NCBI GenBank assembly: GCA_963920525.1
Contig: OY986439.1
Span: 46,536,982-46,600,981 of the forward strand
Reading direction: 5' to 3'
DNA length: 64,000 bases
Source of the DNA: Dichetophora obliterata
Taxonomy: Eukaryota > Arthropoda > Insecta > Diptera > Sciomyzidae
Shown: in pieces, positions 45,218 through 57,464 of the stretch
How positions within the stretch are numbered: the stretch's first letter is position 1
How the letters are laid out: each line of letters begins with the position of its first letter
Position numbers and translations under genes: made by a program
Notes under the pieces: model-generated
Databases searched by the model: none
Told to the model about the DNA's origin: nothing
The model's input: only the letters and a program-made list of their open reading frames with translations

Positions 45218-46760
45218 TATAAAATTTAATGTAACGTCTATAGTCTATACCCAACGAATTATCAAAACGCTTCTAACGATACCTTATTTTTAAAATTATG
45301 ATATGAAGTTTAGAAGCTAAGGGTTTAGTTGACTTTCTGGCTTCTAGAGGACGTCATATTCAATTTAATGTGACGTCACAGACTCTATAACCATAGATGA
45401 TCAAAACGTTTTCAACGATACCGCATTTGTCATATTGAACGTATAGAACTGAAAATGATACAGATGAACATACATATATATCGGTCAAACACATAAACTG
45501 CTCCTTTTGCTTCGTCGTAGTCGGGTAAAAAGTAGTTTCAATAATAAAAGAAAATAGCAGTACATACAATAGTTTAAAATAGTAGTAGAAAAATAGCAGA
45601 ACAAGTACTAGGAAAAGTACTATGAGCATATTATACCTACCATTATACCAAATCTATCATCCCATAACAGCATATTATATAATTATTATTATAGGTCTGT
45701 TTCCGTACTCGTTTTTTTTACGTATTTTTCAAGCTCGAGAGAGAAGAAAAAAAGCTAAATATCACTTTCTATTCTATTACAATTACTTGCATTTTACTTG
45801 AAAAATTTTTTCGAGCATGAATTTCGAGCTACAAACACTTGATCGTCAAATCATAAGATGAATATTTTTTATTGTTTTCTGAAATAAAAATTATTCTTAT
45901 CATTAAATGCAAGTATGGGTTATTGTTTTATGTATTTTGTACAAAGTGTTTTTGTGAAAGACACAAATTATAATTTCAAGCAAAAAAACAATTTTTGTTC
46001 TATTGCAAAAAGGCTTTTGCATACTTTTTAATAAATATTCTTATTTTGACAGACAATCAAATTACTCTTTATTACTCGAACTTTACTTGAAGTTAGTACG
46101 GAAAAAATAACTTTAATCGCACTACTAACATTCCAAGCGTATTGAACGTACTACAAATACGTAAAGTAAAAAGATACAAATAGTATAAATAAATATTCAT
46201 ATCAAACTGCATCGTCCATACTACAGCATATAAAAAAACCTTCATACTTTTTCATAGTATTATAATTCACATGCTCCTAACATTATATTTTATAACATTT
46301 ATTGGTGATTTTTTAAAAAGATCACGCTATGCAGCGGGTTTTTTCAATTCTGTCAAAAATTCAGCGTTTTTTTTTTAAAATAGGTATATATCTATATTTT
46401 TCACGCTATTTAATCGTGTTGACGCTCAGAGAGAGTTATTTTACGCTATTGGAGCTTTACAAGAGAGAGAGAGAGAGAGAGAGAGAACAATAATTGTAGA
46501 ATAAAGTTTTTACGCACTTCTAGCGTGAAATACCTGTTCTATTGAAATATTAAAATTTCTTATAATTTTTAGTATAACCACAGTCGAATATGTTTACTGT
46601 AGCATCTATACTCAACGAGTAATAATTCCGTGTAACGATATTGCATTTTCGTTGCCTAGTCTGTTAGCTTTGCGACCTGATGTAATTTTTTTCTTTGTTT
46701 TGCTGTTATATTATTTACTATAGCGCATATTCTCACCGAGTAATAATAATATGCTATGCC
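45218..46760. repeat. Diverged repeats upstream of LINE A; (GA)n tract
   Basis: A unit reading TAATGTAACGTCTATAGTCT, then CAACGA, CAAAACGCTTCTAACGATAC occurs at 45,226 and, diverged, at 45,366 (TAATGTGACGTCA...). Related pieces (CTATACTCAACGAGTAATAA, GTAACGATATTGCATTTT) occur near 46,607 and 46,737. A (GA)n run lies at 46,462-46,486. The rest is AT-rich. They may be remains of tandem 5' units of LINE A, but this is a guess. Confidence 0.4.
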
Positions 46761-46937
46761 ATGACTCGCTTGTTGCGTCTTCTATCCATATAATCCATAA
46801 GCGGAAATTTTATATAGGAGTTGATATAATTTTAAATTAGCACTAAAATCTCCGAGTGGTTAGACAACCCTGAGAAGAAGCTGAAGACACTTAGACCTAG
46901 TAGCGAAAGTATCGATGATCATCATATAATAAGAACT

Positions 46938-47507
46938 ATGAGTAAGCCTGTAAATAATAATAATTCCTCTAATCTTAATTCAAAGTCTTTTAAAAGCAAA
47001 GCATCAATCAATGATGACAGTACTCATCATAAAATTAGATCTGTGAGTAATCCAAGGAATAGTGTTTATTTTTCTAAGTTTAACTATAAGTCTAATGAAA
47101 GTAATGCACCTAATAAACCTTTGCCAGATTGTAACTGGTCTTATAAAACAAATGTTTTTCCTAAATTTTCTCCTTTTCCAGAACATACTTCAATTCCTTC
47201 GTCCTCTTCCGTTCAAAAATCATTAAAATCTAAACGCGTCTCGTTTAACCTTAACCCTGAATCTGACTCCCCCTACATTAAAAATATACCTAAAATCCCC
47301 AGTACATCCTATTCTAATTTCTTACACTCTCATACTCTAAGCCCATCTCCATCTGATCCAATTATAATTGAGACCTCGAACCAACCTGGCAGTCCGAAGT
47401 CATTCCTAGACCCTCTACTGCCACTCGTCTGTATCTCGCCTGTATGCACAAAGCCCCTGATTCAACATGAATTGAAGGCAAGACCAAAACTAATCTTAAA
47501 GTTTTAA
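46938..47507 (+). CDS. LINE A ORF1 (degraded, low-complexity)
   Basis: ATG at 46,938; the frame is open upstream to about 46,833 (EWLDNPEKKLKTLRPSSESI). The 189-residue product is rich in Ser, Pro, Asn and Lys, as in ORF1 proteins of Jockey-like LINEs, but I see no CCHC knuckles. The sequence near 47,474 continues in another frame (TNLKVLIQQEGLPTDVDDLL) and runs without a stop into the endonuclease, so a frameshift probably cut the C-terminus. Assignment as ORF1 rests mainly on position before the endonuclease. Confidence 0.55.
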   Translation: MSKPVNNNNSSNLNSKSFKSKASINDDSTHHKIRSVSNPRNSVYFSKFNYKSNESNAPNKPLPDCNWSYKTNVFPKFSPFPEHTSIPSSSSVQKSLKSKRVSFNLNPESDSPYIKNIPKIPSTSYSNFLHSHTLSPSPSDPIIIETSNQPGSPKSFLDPLLPLVCISPVCTKPLIQHELKARPKLILKF

Positions 47508-48985
47508 TTCAGCAAGAAGGTCTGCCTACCGATGTTGATGACTTGCTTAACGTATTGATTCGTTTTCACGACCAACTCGGCGTGACGATCGACCAAGTCA
47601 AGGTGGATATTGATACCTATGATGCTCCCGTCAGGACTAAACATATCTCCCTTCTTCAAAAATTGCGTAAGAACCAACAATCTTTAAATATATTTTACCA
47701 TAACTGTGGCGGCATGAGAAGCAAATTAAATAAACTTTATGTTGACGCCAAATCATGTCACTTCAATGTTCTAGTATTCACTGAGACATGGTTAAATGAT
47801 ACCTTCAATAATGAGGAAATGCTTGACAGTAACTGAACTGTCTTCAGAAACGATCGGATTACTCCTCAACTGATCTTTCTAGAGGAGGTGGCATTCTCAT
47901 AGCATCTCACAATTATCTTTCAAGTGAGCAAATAGATACGCATACCCATAAAGTTTTTGATCACCGCATAATTAAAGTTTGTTCAGGAAATAGTCTTTTT
48001 ATGCACATAGTTGTCGTTTACATTCCTCCCGGCTCAAGTGAAACAACACACAACGAGCTATGTGAAACACTGTTCTCCTTTACATCCACTCTGAAAGAGA
48101 AAGATAAGGTTGTTATTCTTGGTGACTTCAACCGTGCAAATATCTCTTTTGTCGTTGATGAAAATGACAACTATCTTCTTCCTGTTAACCTTTCTAATGC
48201 CATAGATTTCTCATTATTTAGTACCTTTTATGGCAACGATCTGCAGCAAGTTTCTTCTTAACAAAATAATAATGACAGATGGTTGGACCTTATCTTTACA
48301 ATCTCCTACGATGAAGTGAAGGTTAGTCCATGCACTGAAGCAGAAAATTTATTTACTAACACTGTTCACCATACAGCTTTAACATTTGCTTTCTCTGCTA
48401 ACGACATTACTTATACCCAGTCTTATAATAACTCCATTGCATACGATTACCTCAACACCGATGAGGAATGTATAAAATGTTATCTAAATGCTCTAAACTG
48501 GAATAATATTCTATCCAACATAGATTTAGACAGCGCTGTCTCAAGATTTTATCAGCACATTTTTACTGCTATCGAAAATTATGTGCCAAAAATAAAAAAA
48601 AGAATAAGCTTTCAGAGCCATGGCTAGACAAAAATCTCAGATTTTTGAGGAACCAAAGACACAAAATTTACAAACTTCTCAAAACCACCGATAATGTAAG
48701 CGATGAACTTAAGCTAAGCTATGACGATCTATCCAAAGAGTTCTCTATCAAGTCAGAGGAAGCGTACAAGTTGTACACTAACCTTTTCGAAGAGAAAATT
48801 GTCCAATAGCCACAAACATTTTTTGACTTCTTTAACATGAAGCGGAAATCTAGCGGCTATCCATTTTCTATGTTTAAAGGTGATGTCAATTCCTCCAACC
48901 CTCATGAAATCAGCATCTTATATGCAGACTACTTTAAAGAGGTTATCTGTGTGTTCACAAGTAATACACAAGAGTTTATTCATAT
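47474..48985 (+). pseudogene. LINE A ORF2, endonuclease domain and linker (frameshifted)
   Basis: Three frames together give an apurinic/apyrimidinic-type endonuclease: FYHNCGGMRSKLNKL, VLVFTETWLND, a shift near 47,850, STDLSRGGGILIAS, FMHIVVVYIPPGSS, VVILGDFNRANIS, a TAA at 48,259-48,261, RWLDLIFTISYDEVKVSP and VHHTALTFAF. These match in order the N-glutamine-type first block, the TE-W block, GDFN and the final D/N-H block. After another shift near 48,605, the linker before the reverse transcriptase reads PWLDKNLRFLRNQRHKIYKL and later YPFSMFKG and EISILYADYFKEV. LINE B interrupts the element just after. Confidence 0.85.
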
Positions 48986-48999
48986 ATATATCTACTGGG

Positions 49000-50174
49000 C
49001 CCAGCCCTAACAGATATCACTTAACCTAATTCCTTAAATAATATTCAAATAAATTCTTCATAAAAATCATTCTATTAGAACTAAAACCAACATGTTTAGC
49101 AACTATATTACATCGAGATAAGCATTTAGATATTGGTTCATTGCTACCATAATTCGTTCTATGATAATATACATAAAATAAACTTGTTTCTCTTAGAGAT
49201 CTTGTTGGAGCATAAAATGGAATGAGAGCAAGCAATTCCGGACTGTCAACCTTGTTATCTACAATATCTTTAATAAATAAGACACTCTGCGTATTGCGTC
49301 TAATGGCCAAGCTTTGCAAGCCGAGTAGTTTACAACGGTCGCTATACGCAGGCATATTTTCCCACGAAAATAATCGTCTTAGAGCGAATCTCGTAAACCG
49401 TTTTTGAATTTTCTCGATTCGATTTATGTCACATTCATAGCAAGGATCCCAGATTATGTTCGCGTATTCGAGAATAGATCTTACCAGACTCACCAAAATT
49501 GATTTTAATGTGAATGGGTCTAAAAATTCTTTAGAGTTTCCCTTTAGAAAACCGAGTTGTGAGTTAGCTCTTGATATGACATATTCCCTGTGGGACCCGA
49601 ATGATAATTTAGTATCAAAGTAAATACCCAAGTCTTTAATGGATTCGACGCGTGTGAAAGTAATATTAGACTTATAAAAATAATTGTGATATATGGTTAA
49701 TTGTTTGCGAGAATATGTTAAGATATGACATTTAGAAAAGTTTAAATTCATCCCATTTATGCTACACCAGGAAATAAGTAGGTTAATATCATTTTGAAAA
49801 TTGTTACAGTCCTCAAGGTTGTTTATTATTTTAAACATTTTCAAATCATCTGCATAAAGCAGAAACTTACATGAAGTGAAATTTTTAGATAAATCTTTTA
49901 TGAACAAAATAAACAAAAGGGGGCCTAAGTGGCTACCTTGCGGAACTCCCGATTTTACATCTACTGCTTTTGAAAATGATTGATCGATCTTAACTATCAA
50001 TTTCCTATTTGACAAGTATGAGCTTAACCATCTCAAAAAATTAGAGTGAATTCCCATTTGCCGAAGTTTAGATAACAGAGTCTTATGGTTTAAACTATCA
50101 AACGCTTTTACAAAGTCAGTATATAAAACATCGACTTGCGATCCTTCGTTCCCTTCGCTTTTCAGGAAATTGCC
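49000..50174 (-). pseudogene. LINE B: 5'-truncated reverse transcriptase, inserted antisense in LINE A
   Basis: The minus strand, from about 50,174 down to the stop at 49,026, is open for about 380 codons. It starts inside the reverse transcriptase (VDVLYTDFVKAFDSLNHKTL), then KSGVPQGSHLGPLLFILFI, FLLYADDLKMFKII, SRANSQLGFLKG, ILEYANIIWDPCYECDINRI, CKLLGLQSL and a C-terminus FMKNLFEYYLRN. Both catalytic blocks kept here (D in TDF and YADD) are intact. The endonuclease and the first RT blocks are missing, so the copy is 5'-truncated, as usual for LINEs. No clear poly-A or target duplication was found. It is of the same clade as LINE C. Confidence 0.85.
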
Positions 50175-50214
50175 CTATAATTAATCATATGCAACTATAA
50201 TTAATCATATGCAA
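50175..50214. repeat. Exact 20-bp tandem duplication at the LINE B/LINE A junction
   Basis: CTATAATTAATCATATGCAA occurs twice head to tail exactly where the antisense LINE B ends and LINE A resumes. It may be a repair or insertion scar. Confidence 0.8.
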
Positions 50215-51687
50215 CTAACGCGTGATGAGATATTTAATGCGATTAGAGAAATTGATACAAATAAAGGACTCGGCCCCGACTTGTTACCCCCGCACTTACT
50301 AGTCCGATGTTTAGATACACTTATCATGCCATTATAAGTAATATTTAACAAATCTCTGCTCCAAGGATCTTTTCCTTCGTATTGGAAGATATCTCACCTA
50401 ACACCGATATATAAAAATGGCGGTGAAAGGTCTGTTAAGAACTATAGAGGAAGAATCGCCTTATTATCGGCTATTCCAAAATTGTTCGAAAAAATTATAT
50501 GCACAAAACTAACATCTATTATAAATCCTTTACTCAATAAACAGCAACATGGTTTCCGTAAAGGTAGATCAACCACAACAAATCTTATGACTATAATCTC
50601 TGATGTTTTAAGTAAAATGGAAAAAGGACATAAAGTGGAGGCAATATACACCAACTTTAGCAAAGCTTTTGATCGAGTCAATCATGATATCTTGGCTTCT
50701 AAATTGGAAGAGATATGTATCTCAGGATCTTTGCTCAATTGGCTGAAGTCCTATCTCCACGACAGGTCCCAATTCGTAAAATATCAAGGTTAATTATCCA
50801 AACAGATTTTAGTTACATCCGGCGTACCAAAAGGTAGTCACCTTGGTCCACTTCTCTTTAATATTTTTATCTCAGACCTATCTGATATTCTTTGCGATAT
50901 CCCACATCTAATGTATGCAGACGACTTTAAAATGTACCATGTTATTAAATCGGAAACAAATGTAATTTACTTACATTCGAAACTGCCATCTCTTGAGCAC
51001 TGGTGCAATCAAAACAACTTAGTAACAAATGACACTTACTTCCTCAATAGCATTGAACTTGAAAGAGTCAACCATATTGTTGATCTTAGTGTAGTCTTGG
51101 ACAACAATTTGCGTTTCTACTTACATTATGATAAAATTGTATCTAGGGCCAGCAAACTACTTGGTTTTATAAAACGAGGTGCAAAAGAGTTAAAAAATGT
51201 TTGGGTCACGAAGGCACTGTGCGTTAGTGCGCTCTCTTCTTGAATATGGATGCTTATTTATTTGGAATCCTGCTTTCGAATCACACAGTGAAAGACTTGA
51301 ATCTATTCAAAAGCAATTTCTGCTTTTTGCACTTAGGGACACGTATAACCACCGTGAGTATAATATATTCCCACCTTATGATTATAGGTTTAACCTTCTG
51401 AATTTAATGCCCCTTCCAAAAAGAAGGACTTTGTTTTACCTTCGATATCATTAACGGTGTTGTTGATAGCGAGTATATATCAAACAAGATACAATTTAAT
51501 GACCCGATCAGACGTACACGACATACACGACTATTAAATGAATATCAACATCATACTGTCTATGCAAGAAATGAGCTGATAAATAGGTGCTGTAGAGAAT
51601 TCAATAATATCAGCGAGTACTATTCACCCGCTATGTCTAAATTAACTTTTAAGTTAAATCTTTCCAAGTCCCTATTTCCATCATAAT
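50205..51687 (+). pseudogene. LINE A ORF2, reverse transcriptase domain and C-terminus (broken)
   Basis: Resumes after LINE B. Blocks in order: QLTRDEIFNAIREIDTNKGL, SYWKISHLTPIYKNGGE, KNYRGRIALLSAIPKLFEKI, QQHGFRKGRSTTTN, IYTNFSKAFDRVNHDILASK, a TAA near 50,793, TSGVPKGSHLGPLLFNIFIS, MYADDFKMYH, ASKLLGFIKRGAKEL, a frameshift near 51,225, LLEYGCLFIWNPAFE, LNLMPLPKRRTLFYLRY and a further shift to a stop near 51,687. A TAA near 50,336 also interrupts. The first catalytic block has N in place of the usual D (YTNFSKAFD), so the copy would be inactive even without the stops. Jockey/CR1-like; not close enough to B or C to be the same family. Confidence 0.85.
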
Positions 51688-52162
51688 ACCTTCTGTTTTT
51701 ATAAATCCTAATATTTGAAATCTTAATCTATAACTAAGCATGCCCTCTCCAAATCTTTTTTCCCACTAAAAGCCCAATAATCCTACGCTCTTCTTTTTTG
51801 TCCTTTTAGTCGTTAAGAATTAAATGCTATGATAATAAATAGCCAGTTTGCTAAGCGTATTCTTTCCAATTCCCTATTCCCTTCTCAGATCTCTCCTATT
51901 CTTATCAAATAAATTTCTTAGCTATGCTACTATGTATTAAATATGTTAGTATGTAAGTTCCTTTTCTTTTTTCTTTTCTTCTCTCCTTTTCTTTTTGACG
52001 TGTTCTTGTATTCATGTCGATCAGGTATTTGCATATCTTCGAACATCAAAACAAGGAAATAGGAGAGGAGAAAAAAATAAACAAACCTGTTAGAATAAGT
52101 AAATTAACTTGCTTGGCCAATATATAAATAAATAAAATAAATAAATAAATAAATAAATAAAA
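51688..52162 (+). mobile_element. LINE A 3' untranslated region and (AAAT)n tail
   Basis: AT-rich, pyrimidine-rich stretches (TTTTCTTTTC) follow the ORF2 stop. The element closes with a regular AAAT/AAATA tail at about 52,118-52,162, typical of fly non-LTR elements. LINE A therefore spans roughly 46,833-52,162, of which about 1.17 kb is LINE B. Confidence 0.7.
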
Positions 52163-52164
52163 GA

Positions 52165-53010
52165 ATTATGAAATGAATAACAGAAAAAAGGGCACCTCTA
52201 AAACATTTAATATGACAAAAATAAAAGACGTTAATTTTAGAACTACCACACTAACAATATCGGTCGTATCACATCTAATATATAATAAAAAAACTAAATG
52301 CATTGCTTTCGGAATAAAAAAGTAAAAATATAAAAAATTACTGTTAGATATTTTTTAAAATTATTAAATTTAAAAAAGGCTTCGAAAACTTTTATGCATG
52401 TTCTTGCCAACCGATAAACATTATCAATTGACATTTTATCAAAAATTATATATGTCTAATAGCTTGTTTTTCTCAAGGCATGAATAAATTTGAAAAAAAT
52501 GCCAGCTAGATAAAATCAATAAAAAAATACATACAGATATATTAATTCGAAACTTGAAACAAGTTCCGACAAAGTAAATGGTTTGCTTGAACCAATATAC
52601 AAGATGATTATAAAAATGCAGAAACTCGAAGACAACATACTCGTAAAAAAGTTAACCGCAATGAATGAAGTAGTAAAAAAAGAACTGGCCAGAAAAAACA
52701 CTGATACAACTGTCAAAAAGCCTGAAAAGGCGTATTGGTTGAATGGCTTGTTTTTCAAAGCAATATTTTTCGATACTTAAAACAAATATATATCTCTTCA
52801 AAAAATTGTTATCCGGTATTTATTAAGGTCACATGAGAGCAAAGGCACTTCTGTCTGACTGGCTTGAAGGAAACCAAATGGATTTGGATTAGCTTACCAA
52901 CTAGTAAATTATCAGCTTTTAACTAAAAAGTTTTTTTTTAAATGCAGTTGGAGGCTAGCGTTTTGGTTAAAAAGCTTATAACTAGTTTCTCTGAACTGGT
53001 AACCTGTTAG
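52165..53010. other. No gene recognised
   Basis: AT-rich. A 65-codon Lys-rich frame at 52,583-52,780 (KMIIKMQKLEDNILVKKLT) could be a coiled-coil fragment, but it has no ATG-anchored context or family. Confidence 0.45.
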
Positions 53011-53016
53011 TGACTA

Positions 53017-53434
53017 CACGGTTAGAAATCTTGGAATAAATTTTAATACAGCAAAGTATTACAGAGATTTTTAATACAAAAATTATTCTCAAACGATTAA
53101 AAAAAATTTTTAAATTTATAAAATTTACATATTTTACAACTAAATATTATGGTGAATATTGTAAATCTTGTATTAAATTTTAGTAAAATTCAAATATTAC
53201 AACGAAATTTTATACACTTTGGAATTAATTTATTACTAAGGTTAATATTGTAATTAATTTTTACTACAAAATCAGTATTAAAAATTAATACGCACTGAGC
53301 ATGAAAGTTCAATACATATTTTTAAAGAAAATAATATTTAATATTTGGCAAGTATTAAATTTTAATACAATTTTGGTGTGGTCATATATGTAAGCCAAAA
53401 AGTATTAAAATTTATTCCGAGATTTCTAACCGTG
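53017..53434. mobile_element. ~418-bp MITE with CACGGTTAGAAATC ends
   Basis: The left end reads CACGGTTAGAAATCTTGGAA. The right end, reversed, is CACGGTTAGAAATCTCGGAA. Both continue with TAAATTTTAATAC, giving about 35 bp of terminal repeat. TA precedes and follows (53,015-53,016 and 53,435-53,436). The interior is rich in TAATACAA/TTTTAATAC words in both orientations. No frame. Confidence 0.8.
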
Positions 53435-53439
53435 TAGAA

Positions 53440-54490
53440 AATATTATGTTTTAAGCCTTGGCTAACGTCTTGCTTTACATAGAGTCGTAAAACTACAAAT
53501 TCAGAAACTTAGAAATACCATAAGAATAAATATTTGTACAAAAGTATTTCTGTAAACAAAGTACTGGTTAAAACAATAATACTTATACGAAAAAAAATTA
53601 TTTTAAAAATTTGTTTCAAGTAGAATTAATCAACATCTTTTGTTTGAAGCTCACCATTTAAGCTTTATTTGCATCTAAAGGCCAATCTTTGTGGTTGACA
53701 TTGCATCGTGCTGAATGCAAACTTTGTACCGGAAGCATGCCCCAATATGAACAAATGATTTGGCATTTGTAACAAGACCAAGTTTCTTTGCTGTTTATTT
53801 TAATAACTGGCACTAAACACCAAGTTTTTATTGGTGAAAGACAAAAGCAACTGCAGTACTCGAACTAAAGCCACAAAACCAGCTGAAGGATAACAACTTT
53901 GGCAAACTATCATGGCTATTTTTCGTTGGCTACACTAGACGTTGTTTTTTTTTATATTTCGTAAATTTGCTCCAACTTGAACAATTACTATCACTCATAC
54001 GACACGTAGCACCTATTCGTCTATTGCTAGAAGCGTGTAGATACAACTCTCAAAGCTAAAATATAGCTTCAACTACAACTTTTTGTAACAACTGTGATCA
54101 CTAAGCTTTTTTATATATGTGTATGTGTAAAATTGCACGATTTTCTGGTTTTTTTCTTGTTTTTTTTTTACACAATTTATTGCACAACATAAGCTTGGAT
54201 TTAAAATCGGAATAAGATGATTAACAATTTGCAAACTTTGATTATTTAAATAATCATAAAAAAATAAATTTTTCATCACACATTCACGCCAAGGTAATAA
54301 TGAAATTTTTTTCAGCCGCTTATGTTTAAAGTTTAACTTGTTTTATTTAGTCTAAAGTTGAATGTGACTTTCAGTTTTTTTGCATTTGTGGCAGTGCGTG
54401 TTTGTTTTGTTGTACACCTTCACCTCAACTTCAAAGTTGCTAGTTTGTATCATTTAAGTTCTTTTTTATTTGGATTGGATCATACATGAA
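53440..54490. other. No gene recognised
   Basis: AT-rich spacer between MITEs; chance frames only. Confidence 0.45.
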
Positions 54491-54502
54491 AAAGGTTGCA
54501 GA

Positions 54503-54755
54503 CGGAGCATTGCACGAACATAATAGCTTTATTTGTTCGTAGAATTTTTTCTACGAACGAACGAAAGATAAACATTTTAATTTCTATTTTCTACGAACGA
54601 ACATCTATTTTCCACGAACGAATAAAATATTTTTATTTTTTCTACGAACGAACGAACGAATAAAATATTTTTATGTTTTCTACGAACGAACGAACGAAAA
54701 AAATATTTTTATTTATTTCTACGAACGAACAAACGAACGTTCGTACAAGGCTCTG
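54503..54755. mobile_element. 253-bp hAT-type MITE with ACGAACGAACGAA repeats
   Basis: Ends CGGAGCATTGCACGAAC (left) and CAGAGCCTTGTACGAAC (right, reversed). The flanking 8-bp GTTGCAGA copies are identical (54,495-54,502 and 54,756-54,763). The interior is a tandem series of a ~60-bp unit: TCTACGAACGAACGAACGAA followed by TAAAATATTTTTAT. An 8-bp duplication plus CAGAG-type end indicates the hAT superfamily. Non-coding. Confidence 0.85.
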
Positions 54756-54955
54756 GTTGCAGATTTTATTTATTTGGTGTATGCTTAAAACTATGTTATT
54801 ATCTGTGTTTAATCATTCAATTTAATTTTTTATGTCTATATTTATAAATCCTTTTTAATTTTCCTTATTTAATTATGTAGTCCAAGTGGTTTTTTCTTTC
54901 TTTATTAAGCTAACACTGTGTTAGCGGGCTTTCGTAAAGGATATTCCTTTGTTGA

Positions 54956-55247
54956 TAACGTCATATTTAAAAATTTTGGACTACTTTTTAATCCAAACTT
55001 TGGTTTAAAGGAATTTTTTAACAACTGAGTTGGATGAATGGATAAGGTGTTGGACATACACATCAGAGGACGTATGTTTAAATCATGAAATAGTTACAAG
55101 ATTTTTTTTATTTTAAGTTGATATTTATATCGCTTATTTTAAACTTTTTTCGGATTAAAAAGCAATATTTTTTTGGTGTTGTAATCCTGAAAAGTTTACT
55201 ATGAAATCCAAAATAGTTTTAAATTTAGTCCAAGATTTTTAACCGTG
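54956..55247. mobile_element. Probable MITE related to the 53.0-53.4 kb one, carrying a tRNA-like module
   Basis: The right end, reversed, is CACGGTTAAAAATCTTGGAC followed by TAAATTT. The left end is a decayed version (TTTAAAAATTTTGGACTACT). The interior (55,025-55,090) reads GAGTTGGATGAATGGATAAG then GTATGTTTAAATCATG, resembling A and B boxes of a tRNA gene. The left boundary is uncertain. Confidence 0.5.
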
Positions 55248-55249
55248 TT

Positions 55250-56755
55250 GGTTAACTTAACCAGCATCATAAACCTAAACTTTCAGCAGAAAAAGAAAAT
55301 GGAAACATTCTTAAATATTTCTGCTACTTTTGATATGATTCAGAGAAATTTGTTGGTTTTTAAATCACGTTTTGCAGAGCTGACACCAGATAATGACACC
55401 ACTAGAAAGATTTGAGATGGGGTTGCACTCTATCTTAACCTTTTGCGGTGAATCATGGAGTGAATAATGGTTACCTGCTTAGCACAGTACTCTGCTTGCT
55501 GTATTAAAATGACTTGCATAAGCATTTGTCTGGTAGTATTTCCATTGCAGGCATTTCTGTAGAAATACTGTTATATGCAACGCCGTAGATATGGGGGCCT
55601 GCAGGGGTTCAAACCCCCCGTTAGCAATTAAACATTTTTTCTATATTAAATAAAAGCACAGATATTCCAAATTATTTAATTACCATAACATGAAGATAAA
55701 TTGAAAATTTTTCAACGTACATGCTTAGCTTGTTTAGCAGACATTAAGTTTAATATAATACAATATAAATGGTTTTTTAATTTTTTGCCAATGTATTGTT
55801 GCAGAACGTATACATATAAATTCAACAAAATTATTTTAAGCCAGTCTGTAAAATTCAATGATGATAAGCAATGCTTCATTGTTCATTAAATGACACTTTA
55901 GGTAAATTTTCAACTTTTTAAAAGACACAAAAAAACCCTGAGACACGTAAACTCAATTTTCGGCCGTAGAATTTAGTGGCATATTCAATTTTTCCAAATC
56001 AGATCAAATTCTCAAGATATTCAGATTTTTGTTATTTGACCATCATTTGACCTACATTTACATTTTTTTATAGTATTTTAACAATTACTTTTTATTATAT
56101 TTTCGAATATACCTCGAACGTGAAAATCAAGTTAGCCTTCTGTTATCTATGATTTTTCAAAGGTTAAGAAATTTTGCATTTCTCTCCATTTTGACCAAAT
56201 TTGAATGTTAAACGTAAAATCTTTAAAAAAATTTAAAACTTTTTTTACTCAAATTAGTATTTTTATAAGTAGATTAAATTCTGAAAGTTTAAGCAAAATC
56301 GGAGGTGGACAACATTTTTGTTCTCCAAAAATAAGGAAAATATAATTAAAAATGGGTCTAAAAGTGACTAAATTTCAATCGCCAATATATCGAGATTTTG
56401 ATCTGAGTATGCCAGTTTCACGATTTTTTAAGCTGTGTGTGAGTATCGAAAAGTGGTTTTAAAAAATGTCCTTCTCAAATTCTAGCGGTGGCACTTCGTC
56501 TCAAGCACACCAATTAATGTATGCAGTTACGAGTCCAGAATTTTTCGTTGCAATTTATTTAACACATAAAATATATTTATTTACGTTAGCTTTGGCTATT
56601 CTGTTGTAAAAAATCGATAAAGATCTAATAGAATGATGTTATGGATTAGCGCTATTAAATATTCATAAGGATATTTCTATGAACGAGGAAACTGTCATCG
56701 ATAAATTGGCTTCGCGTTCCAAAAAAAATGAATGAACTAACCATGTTAGTATCTA
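55250..56755. other. No gene recognised
   Basis: AT-rich. A C-rich patch reading CAAACCCCCCGTTA at about 55,610-55,625 reappears as AACCCCCCGTTATGAAACACC near 59,700 but is too short to define a family. Confidence 0.4.
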
Positions 56756-57464
56756 CAACTATGTATATTAAGGCGCCTAATGCTCCATATAAAAGAAAAA
56801 AGTTGATCCAGTCTTTCCTTCAAAATAAACCTGGGCTTATGTTATGATGATTCCCCAAATATTTTAACTCTACATATAGCCATCCGTGAGCTGGAATGGT
56901 TTGCAATATCCTCTAAAAATCGATTTTGTATAAAAATATTGGCTGGCATAATAGTTTAAAAAAAACAAACTATCAGAAATTATAGGCAGGAAGAATCTCT
57001 TCCAATCTGCATAAAATTTTTTTTGATATTTTTTATTTTATTTCCATACAAAAACTTAAAAAATTTAAATGACTTCATAACTTTTTTTTAATTTCTTACA
57101 ATAGCTTTTCAGTAGTTGTTTATTTTATAATTAATATTTAAGTTTAAATTTTTTTCAGTTTAAGTAATTCTGGCCAGCAATTTTGACAAGGATATCATTA
57201 GAAATTATTAAGTTCTTTGAACTTTAGCGAAAGTAGCTTAAAAAAAGCATAAAAGTGCACGAATAACATTATTATTTTTAATTCGAATGCAAAATTTAAA
57301 ATTTTGTGATGCAGATTGGGAGCACTTTTTCAAAAACATTATTTCAGATCATTTCACTTTTTCTAACTAACATACCAGCCAATATTTTTACAAAAAACTC
57401 GATTTTTAGAGGTTATTTCAAACCATTGCAGCTCTAGGATAGCTATCGCTAGAGTCGAAATTTG

